A stretch of 64,000 nt of DNA from positions 27,158,655 to 27,222,654 of the forward strand of contig OX411549.1 in NCBI GenBank assembly GCA_948146395.1, written 5' to 3'. Every line of letters starts with the position of its first letter. Position 1 is the stretch's first letter. A program made the position numbers and the translations under genes. This document shows positions 11,024 through 21,905 of the stretch, piece after piece. The notes under the pieces are model-generated. The model was given only the letters and a program-made list of their open reading frames with translations, searched no databases and was not told the DNA's origin. The stretch is from Fragum whitleyi. Its lineage: Eukaryota; Mollusca; Bivalvia; Cardiida; Cardiidae.

Positions 11024-11375
11024 TCATGCATGCGACAACGCAAAAGCGCGCCCGGGATAACAAAATTCATGATAGCATATAAGACTCCTCTACAGATAAT
11101 CTTGTTATAAAATAGAGTTTGTCGTAAAAATCTTGTCCTGTTTGAGAACAGCTTCGTAAACGAATGGAAAATGGTCCTATGTTCGGGATGAAAACGTTCC
11201 AGAAACAGTTCAAAAAATTACATCTAGCCTTGCATGTGCATTTGGGTTCAAGTGGGATTCCATCTACGAATGTTCACGGACATTTTATTAGTATGATATA
11301 AGGGCTCTTTTTAGACCGTCCCATAAAAGTCTTTCACTATTTGACGGGTTTCAATTGATAATAACCTAATTTTAG

Positions 11376-11700
11376 ATGGTTCCATCAATTTTCATTCACT
11401 CTGATTGGCTGAAAATTAGTTTTATTTCGCAATGAAAACAATTTAGAGTACGCATCTTTTTTGAAAACTTTCGCAAAATATAGTCCCATATGAAATATAT
11501 CCAATATTGTATAATCTTTCCATTTTATGATTCATAATATTAAATTATAAGATACGAAGAAAGTATTTGCTGATTTCATGGATGAATGAAACTAAAAACC
11601 TAATGACACTCGTGGATGAATCCTCTTCGCGTATTCATACAGTGTGATTAGGTTTTTAGTTTCATTTATCCATGAAATCGACAAAAACTCTCTTCATCTC
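11376..11700 (+). repeat. Dispersed foldback repeat family 2, copy 2
   Basis: It aligns with 1615-1996. The inverted arms 11555-11610 and 11641-11695 share GATTTCATGGAT / ATCCATGAAATC and CTAAAAACCTAAT / ATTAGGTTTTTAG. It is inserted in the transposase intron. Confidence 0.7.
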
Positions 11701-13187
11701 TTAAATGTATTTTTTAATAAATTTTGGTAAGAAAAGATGGTATAGGATGATTTGCTGACAAAGTTAATTGGTCCAAATCTAAAAATGTTGCAAATTGTTA
11801 AGGTCATATCGGATGGTTAACTAACAGATCGCGGCTGTCAATTTGTCTAGATTTACCGCTTAAACCATACACCTGTACAACATTGCACATTTGACCTGCA
11901 TCATTCTTTGTGAACTCGTTTCAAACGTTTCCTGAAATGGGGGACATAAACGTCGTAATGAAAGTTTGGATTAAGCTGTAGATATTACGATTTGCTTTTT
12001 GTATCATGTACATTGGCACAATTTTTCAGATTAATAACATTATAATATCTGAAGAAATGTGACAAAACTTGTCTTTAAGCAACTTTTAAGTTTTGTTTAG
12101 TGATATCATTCCGCTGATATATATCAGCAATTTTCTTCATTGGTTAAATATCTCGCAAAAAAGGCTCATATGTATCACAATGCACAGAACAAATTATCGA
12201 TTTCGTGGACTAGTCTAGTGTATGTTCGGTTGTATAGTCCGTTTGACTTCTATATGGACCAACCTTTTCATCAATTACATAAAACTGCGTTTGAATGAAG
12301 GATTTGTATGTGGTAAAATCTTAATTTCAGCTTAATACCATTCCAAAAAATATTTTTTGAAAATAAAATGATTTTAAAATAATGATTTTGTCTATCCAGT
12401 TAATGTTAATATTTTCGCCTTTTCCGCTCTTAGACACGAGGGGTGATAGAGGCTGTTGAGTAATAAGAAATATAAACATATCGTAAAAACACATGTTTTC
12501 ATACTCAACATTTGACAGATAAAATGTCCATTATTCCTTATTTGGACATGCTAATTAGCATACCGATGTGCACGTCATCTTAAATTTAGATATCACGTGA
12601 TTTGTACCGTTAATACTTGCCTTCTTATCAAGCTTTCCTCGTGAAATTCCCATCGACTTCGTTGAATAATGCCTTTTGATTGGTCTAAATAAGGGAATAT
12701 GGGGTTCGTCTCAGAATAGATAAAAAACAATTGTCAATTATCTGGTCAAACGGTTTCTGAACAAGGAGAGAATATATTCATTTGGTATCCAAAGGAAGTA
12801 AAAATCTTCGACAAACATAATTTTATAAAAGTACTTGGTTTTATTATAAAACGACTCGCTTGCAATCTTACACTTTTGACTCGGCCCCTATGCAAATCAG
12901 AGCTATATTTGGTTATACAATTCGCTGTTCCGGTTAATACGTACACCAGGAGGTATGAAAGGCTGAGAGTTAACATGTAGACGGACGGACAAAATCATTA
13001 TTTTACATTAAAAGATTCTGAAAAACAGAATTCGTCATGGTATTAGATGGAAAATATTATATGACAAGAAAAAAATACGTTTCATTTATTCATTTCTGAG
13101 TTTTTCGGCGAAATGTTGGTCTATATAGAAGTCAAACGGACTATAATAGGGCTTTGCTTCAAAGTAATAAAGTTGTACAATAAACAC

Positions 13188-13367
13188 CTTAATTGGATGT
13201 TTTCCACTTATTCTGTCTCCTATGGTGGACTTCGGTTTTGCATACGTTGCTGCCGCCTGTCTTATAGACAAGGCCCCGCTCTTAACCTGCTCTACACATT
13301 TTTCTAGATCATCAAAGCTGTATTTCATAGTTTTCCCCCTAGATTTGTGCTTGTAAGTACTTGGCAT
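13188..13367 (-). CDS. Pogo-like transposase, N-terminal HTH-psq exon
   Basis: Sixty codons, from ATG at 13365-13367 to the donor at 13188. The protein starts MPSTYKHKSRGKTMKYSFDD, followed by a psq-type helix-turn-helix (LEKCVEQVKSGALSIRQAAA, then the recognition-helix region with KSTIGDRISGKHP). This domain binds the terminal repeats in pogo-family transposases. The ATG sits directly after a TTTCAG, so a 5' untranslated intron is possible. Extending the frame upstream only adds a low-complexity leader. The exon is intact, unlike exon 2. The upstream neighbour on the same strand is the HIRAN gene, about 1.9 kb away. Confidence 0.8.
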
Positions 13368-13916
13368 CTGAAATTGAAGTGATTTCTCTAACACGTATAA
13401 AAAAAGAAAAAAAAAAGAAGAAGAAAAAAAATAATTGGTAGGCAATCAAAATCTTTTGACGATGTCCATGCTTAAATTTAATGGAAACTTTTCTTTAAAA
13501 TGAAAAAAAAAAAACGATAAAAAAAAAAAGATAAAAAAACCTACATGGCTTCAAGACTGCTAAAAGCGGTGTTAAACCACTTTCAAGCTACAAACAAACA
13601 ATTTCCTGATGGTCCCATTTCCAGGTGCCAGATTACACGCATGTAAATGATTTTATCAGTTATTAATATCAATTTGTTAACGGAGTTTTATTTCCCTTTC
13701 TATCAAAATCAGACATATCTTTATATCGAAGCTTTTTTCATGATCATTGTCCCTATCATATTGTATTATAGGTGTTAGGAAAAATGAAAATATAAAAAAT
13801 AACGACTTACCCAAAAATGTCTCGTTTTCCTGTATGTTTGGGTATAAAAAACAGTCGAACACAACAAAATTGGAACATTTCTCCCTTCAGATAAATTTTT
13901 GAAAAAAAAGACGTGT

Positions 13917-13926
13917 GAGAGAGAGA

Positions 13927-13957
<31 letters not shown>
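13917..13957. repeat. GA/GT microsatellite
   Basis: Alternating GA, GT and GA dinucleotide runs, adjacent to the tRNA-derived SINE. The 121-residue minus-strand frame across it is low complexity and not a gene. Confidence 0.9.
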
Positions 13958-13965
13958 CTCCCACG

Positions 13966-14490
13966 TACATCCCGGCGACAGAGGGGTTCGAACCACGGAC
14001 CTCCAGTTCACGAGTTGAGCACCTGTACAGTTAAGAACATCGTGCAAATGACAATATGAATGATTTTGGAAAGGCTTTGGATTGAGATTGAATGACTGTG
14101 TGGAGCGAGATTTGAGTGAAATCAAAGGGAGGTAATTCAATATCGCTATTTTTTCAAGATGATCAAAATGAGCGATATTTATTAGCTTTCTTTGATAATA
14201 TATATGTACTTTTCTGATTGCGTGTCTTCGTAAACCAATTAGATAATTTAAAATCCACTGCGAATAAAATCGTCGAATAATTTGATAGATTTGAAAAAAA
14301 AATGTTGATCGTCATGAACGATTTCGAAATGGTTTAAGATGATTTTTGAGCGTTTTTTATCGATTTGAATGTTTGGAATGAATAAATGGATCGCTGAGTG
14401 AAAGATTTGAATGATTTTGATCCGAATGGCGGTCAATTTCACGATGTATTTAACTATACCACTAGGCCACCGAGGCCAGTGCATCGGAAT
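13966..14490 (-). mobile_element. tRNA-derived SINE head split by a MITE
   Basis: Removing 14028-14456 and one TA gives, on the minus strand, a tRNA-like head. GGTGGCCTAGTGGTA (A-box type) lies on the 14457-14480 side. It is followed by CAGGTGCTCAACTCGTGAAC and a B-box GGTTCGAACCCC on the 13966-14027 side. The tRNA-like unit is therefore older than the MITE. It is not a functional tRNA gene. Confidence 0.75.
14028..14456 (+). mobile_element. MITE family 1, copy inserted in a SINE
   Basis: 429 bp. The left end is CAGTTAAGAACATCGTG after TA (14026-14027). The right end is GGTCAATTTCACGATG...TTAACTA before TA (14457-14458), with the final G changed to A. The interior matches the 18995 copy ('ggagcgag-tttgagtgaaat', 'tggaatgaat-aatggatcgctgagtga'). 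Confidence 0.8.
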
Positions 14491-15245
14491 AGTTTGACCA
14501 GGGACTCTACTTTGCGCTCCAAATATATAGACCATCAATTTCAAGCGAGTGATCAAAGATCAATTCTACATCGAAAATGATAGGAGATAATGGTTTCTCG
14601 AACCTCACCCTTGCTTGCGGAACTATAGCTATTAACAATCAAAGATTTATTAGTTTAGCTATTTCGGACAAAAAAAAGTCGTGGTCATCTTAAATTGAAT
14701 TTTGTACACGACTCTAAAGACTATAAAATGCGTATTAAGCGGCCACTTTCGGGATTACCAAAAAGCGTGTATATAGTTGCTTTGTGCACAAAGTGTTTAC
14801 AAATTTGAGATTGAATGACTGTGTGGAGCGAGATATATACGTAATTTTGATTGAATATATATATATGTGTTATTGCGATTTTCCCAGTGAAACAATATTT
14901 TGTTTTCAAACTTAAATCTCGATAGAACCATCCTATTGAGGCGATTCTAATGAGTTTTAACAACAAATGATTAATTTGAATATTTTTAGACCAGAACCAT
15001 CGACACGTAGGCCTACCTGTTTAGTTTGATTAAAAAAGTTTTTTTTTTCTTTTTGAAAACTGTCGCTTAATAGAAATGGTCGCTCGTGCCAGAAGCTAGT
15101 TTAGCGTTCAAGGTGGGGTATAATGTTTAAAAGTTAAAAAGGTTTTGTCATGCTGAACGCGGGGCTTGTAACAATTTAAAAAAACGACTCTTTTTTTTTT
15201 ACATTACATTTTTTCCCTTTTAAGTACCATTTTCACATTAATGCT

Positions 15246-15629
15246 TTAGTCTAAAATTCTAATTGAAACACCGTGGGTGTCAGCAATATGTTTAGCCTGG
15301 TCCACGCAGTCATTCTTAACGTAAAATCCGAGATTACATCTTTGGGAAGGTCCAACCCTCGCCCTGAAAACAGGTTCGAACTTGGGTTTGATAACAATAG
15401 GACCTTCTACAACACCTTGTCGAAAAAATTGGGAAATGCAAACAGCATCCTGTCGTCTTAAATATGCTCTCTTCGTTTTCTGGGGGTATTCGTGAACCGC
15501 TACCGCATTTTTGTCATACATGTTGTTTGGTTCACAACATCCCCTGTATTGGCCTCCGATGTTCAGCGATCCTGTACCATGGTGGTGCATCCCAACCGCA
15601 TATACACCTTCAATTATAACTTTCTTCAT
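15246..15629 (-). CDS. HIRAN-domain small protein, cargo of the pogo-like element
   Basis: An uninterrupted 127-residue frame from ATG at 15629. Residues about 5-75 fit the HIRAN pattern: VIIEGVYAVGMHH, an internal GGQYRGCCEPNNMYDKNAVAV block with the family's characteristic E-P-x-N-x-Y-D-x-N-A-[IV]-x-V signature, and a following LRRQDAVCISQFF helix. HIRAN domains (HLTF, Rad5, and standalone forms in phages and bacteria) bind 3' ends of single-stranded DNA and are usually fused to helicases or nucleases. Here the domain is alone, with about 50 C-terminal residues I do not recognise. It lies inside the transposon ends, on the same strand as and upstream of the transposase. A role in handling transposon ends is inference. 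It could also be a captured host exon, or part of a larger spliced product, since a CTGTTTAAG acceptor-like site sits just before the ATG. Confidence 0.7.
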   Translation of the reverse strand: MKKVIIEGVYAVGMHHHGTGSLNIGGQYRGCCEPNNMYDKNAVAVHEYPQKTKRAYLRRQDAVCISQFFRQGVVEGPIVIKPKFEPVFRARVGPSQRCNLGFYVKNDCVDQAKHIADTHGVSIRILD

Positions 15630-15880
15630 TCTTAAACAGGAGAAAAAATATCTTCATTAGAGTGCATATTTTCTCGGAAAATAAGCAGGGTATCTCATTA
15701 AGTTTAATTATTTCTGTGACAAAATAGATATATTGTAATTTCCCTTTTTTTATAAGCTGTAGTTACGTTGTTTTTTAAAGACTTCTGTCCTTGCGTATTT
15801 TTCGGGATTTTACTTGATTTGTGCGACCCGATGCACTGTTTAAACTTGCATGTTTTCGTAAGAGGATGCATTGAAGGACA

Positions 15881-15927
15881 TGTCCGTATTTATTATGTAT
15901 TAGAAATTGTATTGTTTAATACGGACA
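15881..15927. promoter_or_regulatory. Two AATACGGACA iterons, inverted pair
   Basis: TGTCCGTATT at 15881-15890 faces AATACGGACA at 15918-15927. This is the same decamer as in the terminal repeats, about 400 bp inside the right end and between the HIRAN gene and that end. Confidence 0.7.
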
Positions 15928-16286
15928 CTTAAGTTTTTCTCTTTTTTAAGCCAAGATTTTTATCCCAGGGAGAAAATCGAATATGAAATAGCAAAACTGA
16001 GTTTATAGGAAATAATTGAACAAAACTCGAAACAAATCCATCAACTATAAGTCAGTAAATTCTCTTAATACCTTGAGAGGTTTTCTTTCTGGCACTTTTT
16101 TAAATCGAGTTTTTATTTGGAAAGAACGATGGTATCCCATAATTCACTCATTTTATAGCGTCACACTATGACGTCATATCTTTGTAAATGGCAGATCATG
16201 TGACAAGAGATTTTTTTTATCGAACCGTAAGAAAATGTAACAACAAGACGGGAGGTAACTTTCAATAAGATCGTCGCAATCTAAAC

Positions 16287-16314
16287 TGTCCGTATTATAC
16301 CCCCTGTCCGTATT
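16287..16314 (-). promoter_or_regulatory. Two AATACGGACA iterons at the right end
   Basis: TGTCCGTATT occurs at 16287-16296 and 16305-16314, 18 bp apart. The second belongs to the terminal repeat. They mirror the spaced iterons at the left end. Confidence 0.75.
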
Positions 16315-16329
16315 ATAGTGGATTTACCC
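16305..16329 (-). repeat. Right terminal inverted repeat of the pogo-like element
   Basis: TGTCCGTATTATA followed by GTGGATTTACCC, then TA at 16330-16331. It is the reverse complement of 6506-6530 at 23 of 25 positions. Confidence 0.9.
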
Positions 16330-16680
16330 TAAATGAAAAAATGACGGAAGTCCGTGGTTGAAATGGAGTCAAGCCTATTTGTATTAGCGGCCATTAGAAG
16401 TAAAATCGGTTCATGTTGCATGATACACAAGAGGTTTCTGAATTGATTTAAGTTTTTCATATACATCTGTATCAAGATATCGCATATAGCTATAGATGTC
16501 AACTGAGGACATCGTGTTCTTTCGAGATGATTGCTGTTTCAAAACGAAAAAAACAGGTTAAATCGTCAAAAGAGTTCGTTTCATAAAAAGAAAATAAAAA
16601 ACGCCCCCATACATACATACATACCATCAGTAGGGCCTATAGTTTATGTATTTCATTAAGTTCTAGAAGTCTTCAAAGTT

Positions 16681-17239
16681 TGGTGGCATATTTTTGCCAC
16701 GAGATGCAAGATAGTACATCATGATTATTTAAAAGGTATCATGATAAAATACAGTTTCAAGGAAATTTGATCTCGCATGTTAAAATTTTCTCAATAAAAC
16801 TATCGTGATATTTGTACCTAGTGTCTTGATTTTTTCTACGATAATGCCCACTACTGACATCGAGATAAAACAATCATGGACTAGAAACTGACATACAGAG
16901 TAACTAATTTTAGATTATGCCTTTCGGAATATCCTATTTTCATTACTTGGCTTTTAATTTTTCCAGTATCTACATACAGAAAAAACAGAGTTATTCGAAT
17001 GAGTTTTCTATTTATAAAGTCGGAATTATCTATCGCAATAACTTTATCTTGATGCCAATATTGGGAATTATTCGTTAAAAAGGTGAGATAAGAGATATTA
17101 ATATCACAATAACTTAATCACGAAAAAACTTATGATCAAGAAAAAATTCATGGAAACTTTATTTTATCATGATAGGCCTATGTTTAAAATTATTTTGATA
17201 ATGCTATCTCGTAGCTCGTGGCAGAAATATGCCACCATA
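16681..17239. mobile_element. MITE family 3, long terminal inverted repeats
   Basis: GGTGGCATATTTTTGCCACG near 16684 is inverted at about 17215-17236 with a single change. Similarity continues inward for about 80-100 bp (TATCATGATAAAATA is shared). TCAAAG flanks both sides (16675-16680 and 17240-17245), a possible 6-bp target duplication. The 559-bp element is non-coding. Confidence 0.65.
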
Positions 17240-17245
17240 TCAAAG

Positions 17246-17940
17246 AGATGCGTTAATTGCTCATCTTTTGCACACCTTTTTACATAAAAAACAACAAAAA
17301 CTTCACATCCTCCATCAACTCCGAAAGATTTCGATGCTTCGTGGAAAAGGTAATGAATGTTGGCCGACCTATAAACAGCAATCGCCAAACCAGATATTAC
17401 CTAAGGTTGACGTTAAATGTTTTCCTGAAGTCAAATACACCCAGGTATAGATAGGACATAGGATCTCATTGGGACGAAGCCGGTCAAGATGTTCTAAAAG
17501 TTGGATGAAATCTATGAAGTAAATTGTGCTATACTTTAGATAAGACCTCATTGGAATGAAACATTACATCAAAATTTAAATGAAAAATCCCGTGCTGCTG
17601 CATACATACACTTAGACCATGTAGTATAAACCTTTGCTGTCCTAATAGCTTCTTCCCCGTGAAGAGCTTTAAGCCTTTATTGCACTGCAGAGTGTAAGAA
17701 GACATCCCAAGTCATTAAATCAAAGTACTGAAAGTACTGATAAGTTGGAATGCGTTCGAGAGACGGTGGCTATAAACTACTAAGAGCTCCCGCCCACCAC
17801 AAGTGATCACATGATACGTCTCGTCTTTTGACGGGCGTATATAAATCAATGTATTTCAACAACGAGAGACGCTCAAACCCCTGAATCGCTATAGAGGCCT
17901 GAATCTGATGAAAGAAAAATGATAACAAAAGGACCAGAAT
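17246..17940. other. No recognisable feature
   Basis: Small overlapping frames near 17229-17551 run out of the MITE arm and lack any family motif. No repeat or exon was recognised. Confidence 0.45.
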
Positions 17941-18430
17941 AGCCCTAAACCGCTCACCTGAATTCGATTGGTCCAGTGGATCTTATCCAAGAAACTTTCT
18001 GGCAAAGATTCATTCAAATTTGCCTAATTGTTGAAGAGGAGACATTATTCGAATTATAAGCAGTCATAATAGACTCTGCCAACCCATTCATTACAGAGGA
18101 GACTCAAAATCAGCCCAACCCTGCAACGCCCATATTTATGGGCTTATGAAAATTTTGCCAACAATGTTTGAAGAAGGTCATCAAAGGAACATTCTTGTAA
18201 AGTTTCATCGAAATTTGCGCAGTGGTTCAGGAAGAAATGTCGTTCAAAGATTTTGGGCTCAAATAAGCCCCGCCCTGCCATACCCATATTATTGGCCAAT
18301 TAGAATATAGCGACAATTTTGAAGAGGGTCACCTAGGGAACATTCTGGCCAAATTTCATTTAAATTGGCCCAGTGGTTTAGGAGAAGAATTATTAAGAAA
18401 GTTGACGACGGACGACGACGTTGTGCTCAG
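17941..18430 (+). repeat. Degenerate tandem repeat, about 155-bp units
   Basis: Units carry 'cccgccctgc-a-gcccata-tta-gggc-aat', 'aacattct-gt-aa-tttcat--aatttg-cc' and '-gtggttcag-ag-agatgtcgtt'. The block ends in a GACGACGGACGACGACG tract at 18401-18420. It is the same family as 49370-50345 and, in inverse orientation, 62780-63960. Confidence 0.7.
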
Positions 18431-18985
18431 ATGAGGTAAAAAGGAAGAAAATGATACGGACCATACAGCCGACTTATGGACGCACAGGCGAACACTTATA
18501 CACTCTACACAGTTTTTATATTATTTTTCAAATGACTTCTGCTCCAGTTGAGTTATCAATTACATTTTTACTTAAAATTGTCGCAAAGTGGACCTCAAAA
18601 AGTGATTTGTCCATGATGAAAAGCTATTTTTGCTTCATAAGTTGGAATCTGAAGACAAGTTTTGGACGAAGTTCAATTGTGATTTCGACCTTTGTGACTC
18701 AAAAATTGGGCACTTTCTCGGATCATTGACAACATTGTGTCAAGCTTAATGATTGGGTCAATTGGTTGTTCCGTTAGAGTGGAAACTGTTAACTGTTAAA
18801 ATTTACTGATGGCCGTGACATGTATAACCCCGAAACAATAGGGCATTTCTTTGGGTCATGGACAATATTTGTGTAAAGTTACTGCGGGTCACTTGCTTTT
18901 CCGTTTATCTAGCGGAAAGCAAAAGGCCAATGGACTGAAAGACAGAAATGATGAAATCAATATAATTATGCTCCTCTACTTCTGA
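18431..18985 (+). repeat. Degenerate interspersed repeat
   Basis: The segments 'agggca-tt-ctt-gg-tcat' and 'aca-t-tgtgtaaagtta' recur here and in the first 180 bases of the window. The 102-residue frame at 18421-18729 reads through repeat sequence and is not taken as a gene. Confidence 0.5.
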
Positions 18986-18994
18986 GTTGGGGTA

Positions 18995-19405
18995 CAGTTA
19001 ATAGCATCGTGAAATTGATAAGATAAACGATTTTGGAATGACTTAGGCATGATGTTGAATGAGTGAGCGGAGCGAGGTTTGAGTGAAATTTAAGGGAGAG
19101 AATCAGGTTGAACAAATTAGCGTTATATAAAACCTATATAAAATATGCATAAAAGTCTAATCAATAGCTTTCTATTTCGTCAAGAACCAATCAGACGCTT
19201 TAAATTTCAATTATGTCAGTGAAAATGCGATTTGGTTCTTGCTTAATTCATTTTGAAAGTACATGATGATCTTATTTTTTTAATAACTTTGAGCGTTTTT
19301 GAATGGTTTGAGTGAGTGTTTGGAATGAATGAATGGAGCGCTGAGTGAACGATTAAGAATGTTTTTTTATTGAAATGAATGTCAATTTCACGATGTAACT
19401 AACTG
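18995..19405 (+). mobile_element. MITE family 1, well-preserved copy
   Basis: 411 bp. It starts CAGTTAATAGCATCGTGAAA and ends TTTCACGATGTAACTAACTG, with TA at 18993-18994 and 19406-19407. This is the best-preserved pair of ends in the window. Confidence 0.85.
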
Positions 19406-19407
19406 TA

Positions 19408-20883
19408 TGATGATGCCCTTAAACGTGTTGATGTGTAAGAATGTGAAGAAAACAAGTTGAACTAGTTGGTTTGTTTCAAATGGCAAATTGTCATGAAGAT
19501 GGAATGCAATTGGGCAAAGATATTCATAATTCAATTGAATAATTCAATTAAAGATGTGGTGGCAAGGGTTTTATTAAATGAGTATTGGGTTTTTACAATG
19601 AAACATTCATGTAGATAACTGCAATATGACGGAAAACAAACGACAATATGTTGCAAAAATATTAATGAACTTTAAAAGTCTATCATCACTTTAAGAAAAA
19701 AAAATTATTTCGTAACTTAGACAGAAATTTACAATATTACACCTTGTCAAAAGTTAAATGTGTAATAAGGTCGTTCAGAAAGAGAAACTATACCTTTAAA
19801 AAGAAGCTATAACATAATTCTACGAAAAACAGGTCGCGACCTTACCAAATAAGCAGATCACGTGATTGGTCTGTGATATTGCCACAATACTGAGAAAACA
19901 GATCGCGACATTACCAAATAAGCAGATCACGTGATTGACTCGTGATATTGTCAATTGCTGACCTTATTGGACTTGACTTATCACATGATTTCCAAATATA
20001 GTAATGCAAACATGTGATACTAATATATTCGTACGCAACTTTCAATAAATATCGTTTAAAACATAAATTAGCCTGTTAATAATATACATGAAATTGATAG
20101 TTGTGTAATTTGTGTAATTGTACAGCATCATTACTTTTTGATGAAATAAACCGTATGTCTTTGTCAAGTTGATATATACAAAATAGGCCGAAGTGTATTC
20201 ACATCCTGTTCACGTGATATGTGTTCTCAAAAAAACCGAAATGAAATTATCTTGTGTTCATTTTGCGGTTTTGTTAAATCTAAGTTGGAATTGCTCCGCA
20301 TTCCAACTTAAAAAAACAACAACGAAAAAAAAACCACTTGATTTTCATGCAGATGTTAGGTGTGCGCCACATAAGTAATTGCAACGTTAAAAGACCAGTA
20401 ATTTTCGTCGACCTGTGAAATGGCGTTCCATGAATTCTCGATTTGCTTGTAAGAGGCCAGACAAGATGTTACCTTCGATTTCAATAGGTATGTAAATGAT
20501 TAAGCTATTTAAATCAAGTTCTTAACTTCAAGGCTCGACATCGTTCACCTACATTTATTTTAAGTCAAACCTTGCTGTTGCATTATATGCACACATGTAA
20601 CGAAGGTGTGATTTAATTTTTAGGTAACTCTTCATTTAACGTGTGATGCACACGCAGAACATACAAATTTGAATGCAAAAACCAAGCCAAAAATGTTTGC
20701 GTACCTTGAAAGGTTGGTCTTCAAAAATCGATTGCAAATTCTAGAAACTTTGTATTGTGAAATTATTATTAGTAGTGAAACTTCCTAGATATTCGAAATT
20801 TAAAAGTGGACATTCTCTCTTTGAACTGAGGATATTAACAATACCACATGAAGCCATTGTTAGCGCTTTTCAGACAAAGACTT
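19408..20883. other. No gene seen; contains a 69-bp tandem duplication at 19826-19963
   Basis: The sequence is AT-rich and unique-looking apart from two copies of a 69-bp unit. Each carries CAAATAAGCAGATCACGTGA, offset by 69 bases. The 61- and 66-residue frames at 20193 and 20757 lack motifs. Confidence 0.6.
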
Positions 20884-21905
20884 TTCCAAATTTTTTATTC
20901 GTCCGTCCGTCTGTCTGTGCGTCCTTTAGCCTTTATTTTGTGCACAACTTCTCCTAAACTATAAAATGGGATGGGCAGACCTTTGTCACAATTACTAATT
21001 TTATTGTCTAGCAGGACATAAGACCTTTGAAATTTAAATATCTTCAATATATTTTTCATTATCCCGAATTATCTACCCTTCAATTGATCGAAAATCAATA
21101 TCTATCTTGAGTGTACACCTCTTCCAACAGTTTGAACAGGAATGAAGTGAAAATTACAACTACATGTACGACTCCGCTTGACGCGGGATGATGTGTATAT
21201 GTGTATTAGACTTTAAAGTTTTTAAAACGCCAAGTTGTTCCTGAATTATCTGTCCTTGACAACAAAGTAGCTTAGTTTTTGGCGTACTACTACCATTTCT
21301 TTTGTATTGCCGGAGCTGACTCTTGCCACAATACATCTCATCCGTGTAAAGTTGTGCATAAGACTTTTAAAATTAAAAAAAAAACTTTCTGTTTTTCTTG
21401 AATTATCCTGAATTATCCACCATCGAATTGGTCGAAACTTTTTATGTGAGAAACCTTCCGACACTTTAAATAGAAATGATTAGAAATTTGACAGAATGAC
21501 TCTCTTTGATTTAAATTTTGCAACAAAAAACCCACACACAGTCACATGTTTATGTATAAAGTTGTTCCTGAATGAACAAAAAAAAAAAAGAAAAAAAAGA
21601 AAAGAAATTAGTGTTTTATGTAAGCCCTCGTGACTCCTCATACAATTTCAATTATATTGTAGTAATACTGGTCACAGTGAATCTCTACGAGGTCTAGTTG
21701 TGCTTAAGGCTCATGCAATTCCAACCACTGCAGTTGTTCTTGAATTATTTAAAAAAAATCCATCATTCAAGAGCAAATTTGGAACTCTATAATGCTTTAA
21801 TTCTGTTTTTTGCCGTGGACTTGATTCCCTGGTTACCCATAAAGGGCCCTGCTTCCTTCGACCTTCAATTGTGCGTACTCTCAAAAAGGCCCCAGCTACG
21901 CCACT
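20884..21905 (+). repeat. Degenerate tandem repeat starting GTCCGTCCGTCTGTCTG
   Basis: It begins with a GTCC/GTCTG tract, then units of 'tgtgcacaacttctcctaaact', 'gacatatgacctttgaaatttaaa' and 'gttgttcctgaattatc'. It ends at GCTACGCCACTGATAA near 21895-21910. The family resembles bivalve repeats. No coding sequence is present. Confidence 0.6.

Larger units (their letters stand above)
9139..13187 (-). other. 4,049-bp intron of the pogo-like transposase
   Basis: The donor AAG|GTGTTT (coding strand) at 13188/13187 and the acceptor TTACAG|GTT at 9139/9138 are both in phase 0. They join HPIK to VTHGRP, as in uninterrupted relatives. The intron is swollen by a terminal-inverted-repeat element (9322-10491), a hairpin (10921-11023) and a foldback repeat (11376-11700). 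About 11716-13080 holds nothing I recognise. Confidence 0.75.
6506..16329 (-). mobile_element. Pogo/Tigger-like DNA transposon with HIRAN cargo gene
   Basis: Element of 9,824 bp. The outer ends are inverted: GGGTAAATCCAC at 6506 and GTGGATTTACCC ending at 16329, with 25-bp terminal repeats matching at 23 positions. Both flanks are TA (6504-6505 and 16330-16331), the target duplication expected for the IS630-Tc1-mariner superfamily. Iterated AATACGGACA motifs sit inside both ends. The minus strand encodes a DDE transposase in two exons and, upstream of it, a 127-residue HIRAN-domain protein. Nested insertions (9322-10491, 11376-11700, 14028-14456) add to its length. The transposase is damaged, so this copy is probably not autonomous. 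That the HIRAN gene belongs to the element is inferred from its position within the ends. Confidence 0.85.
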
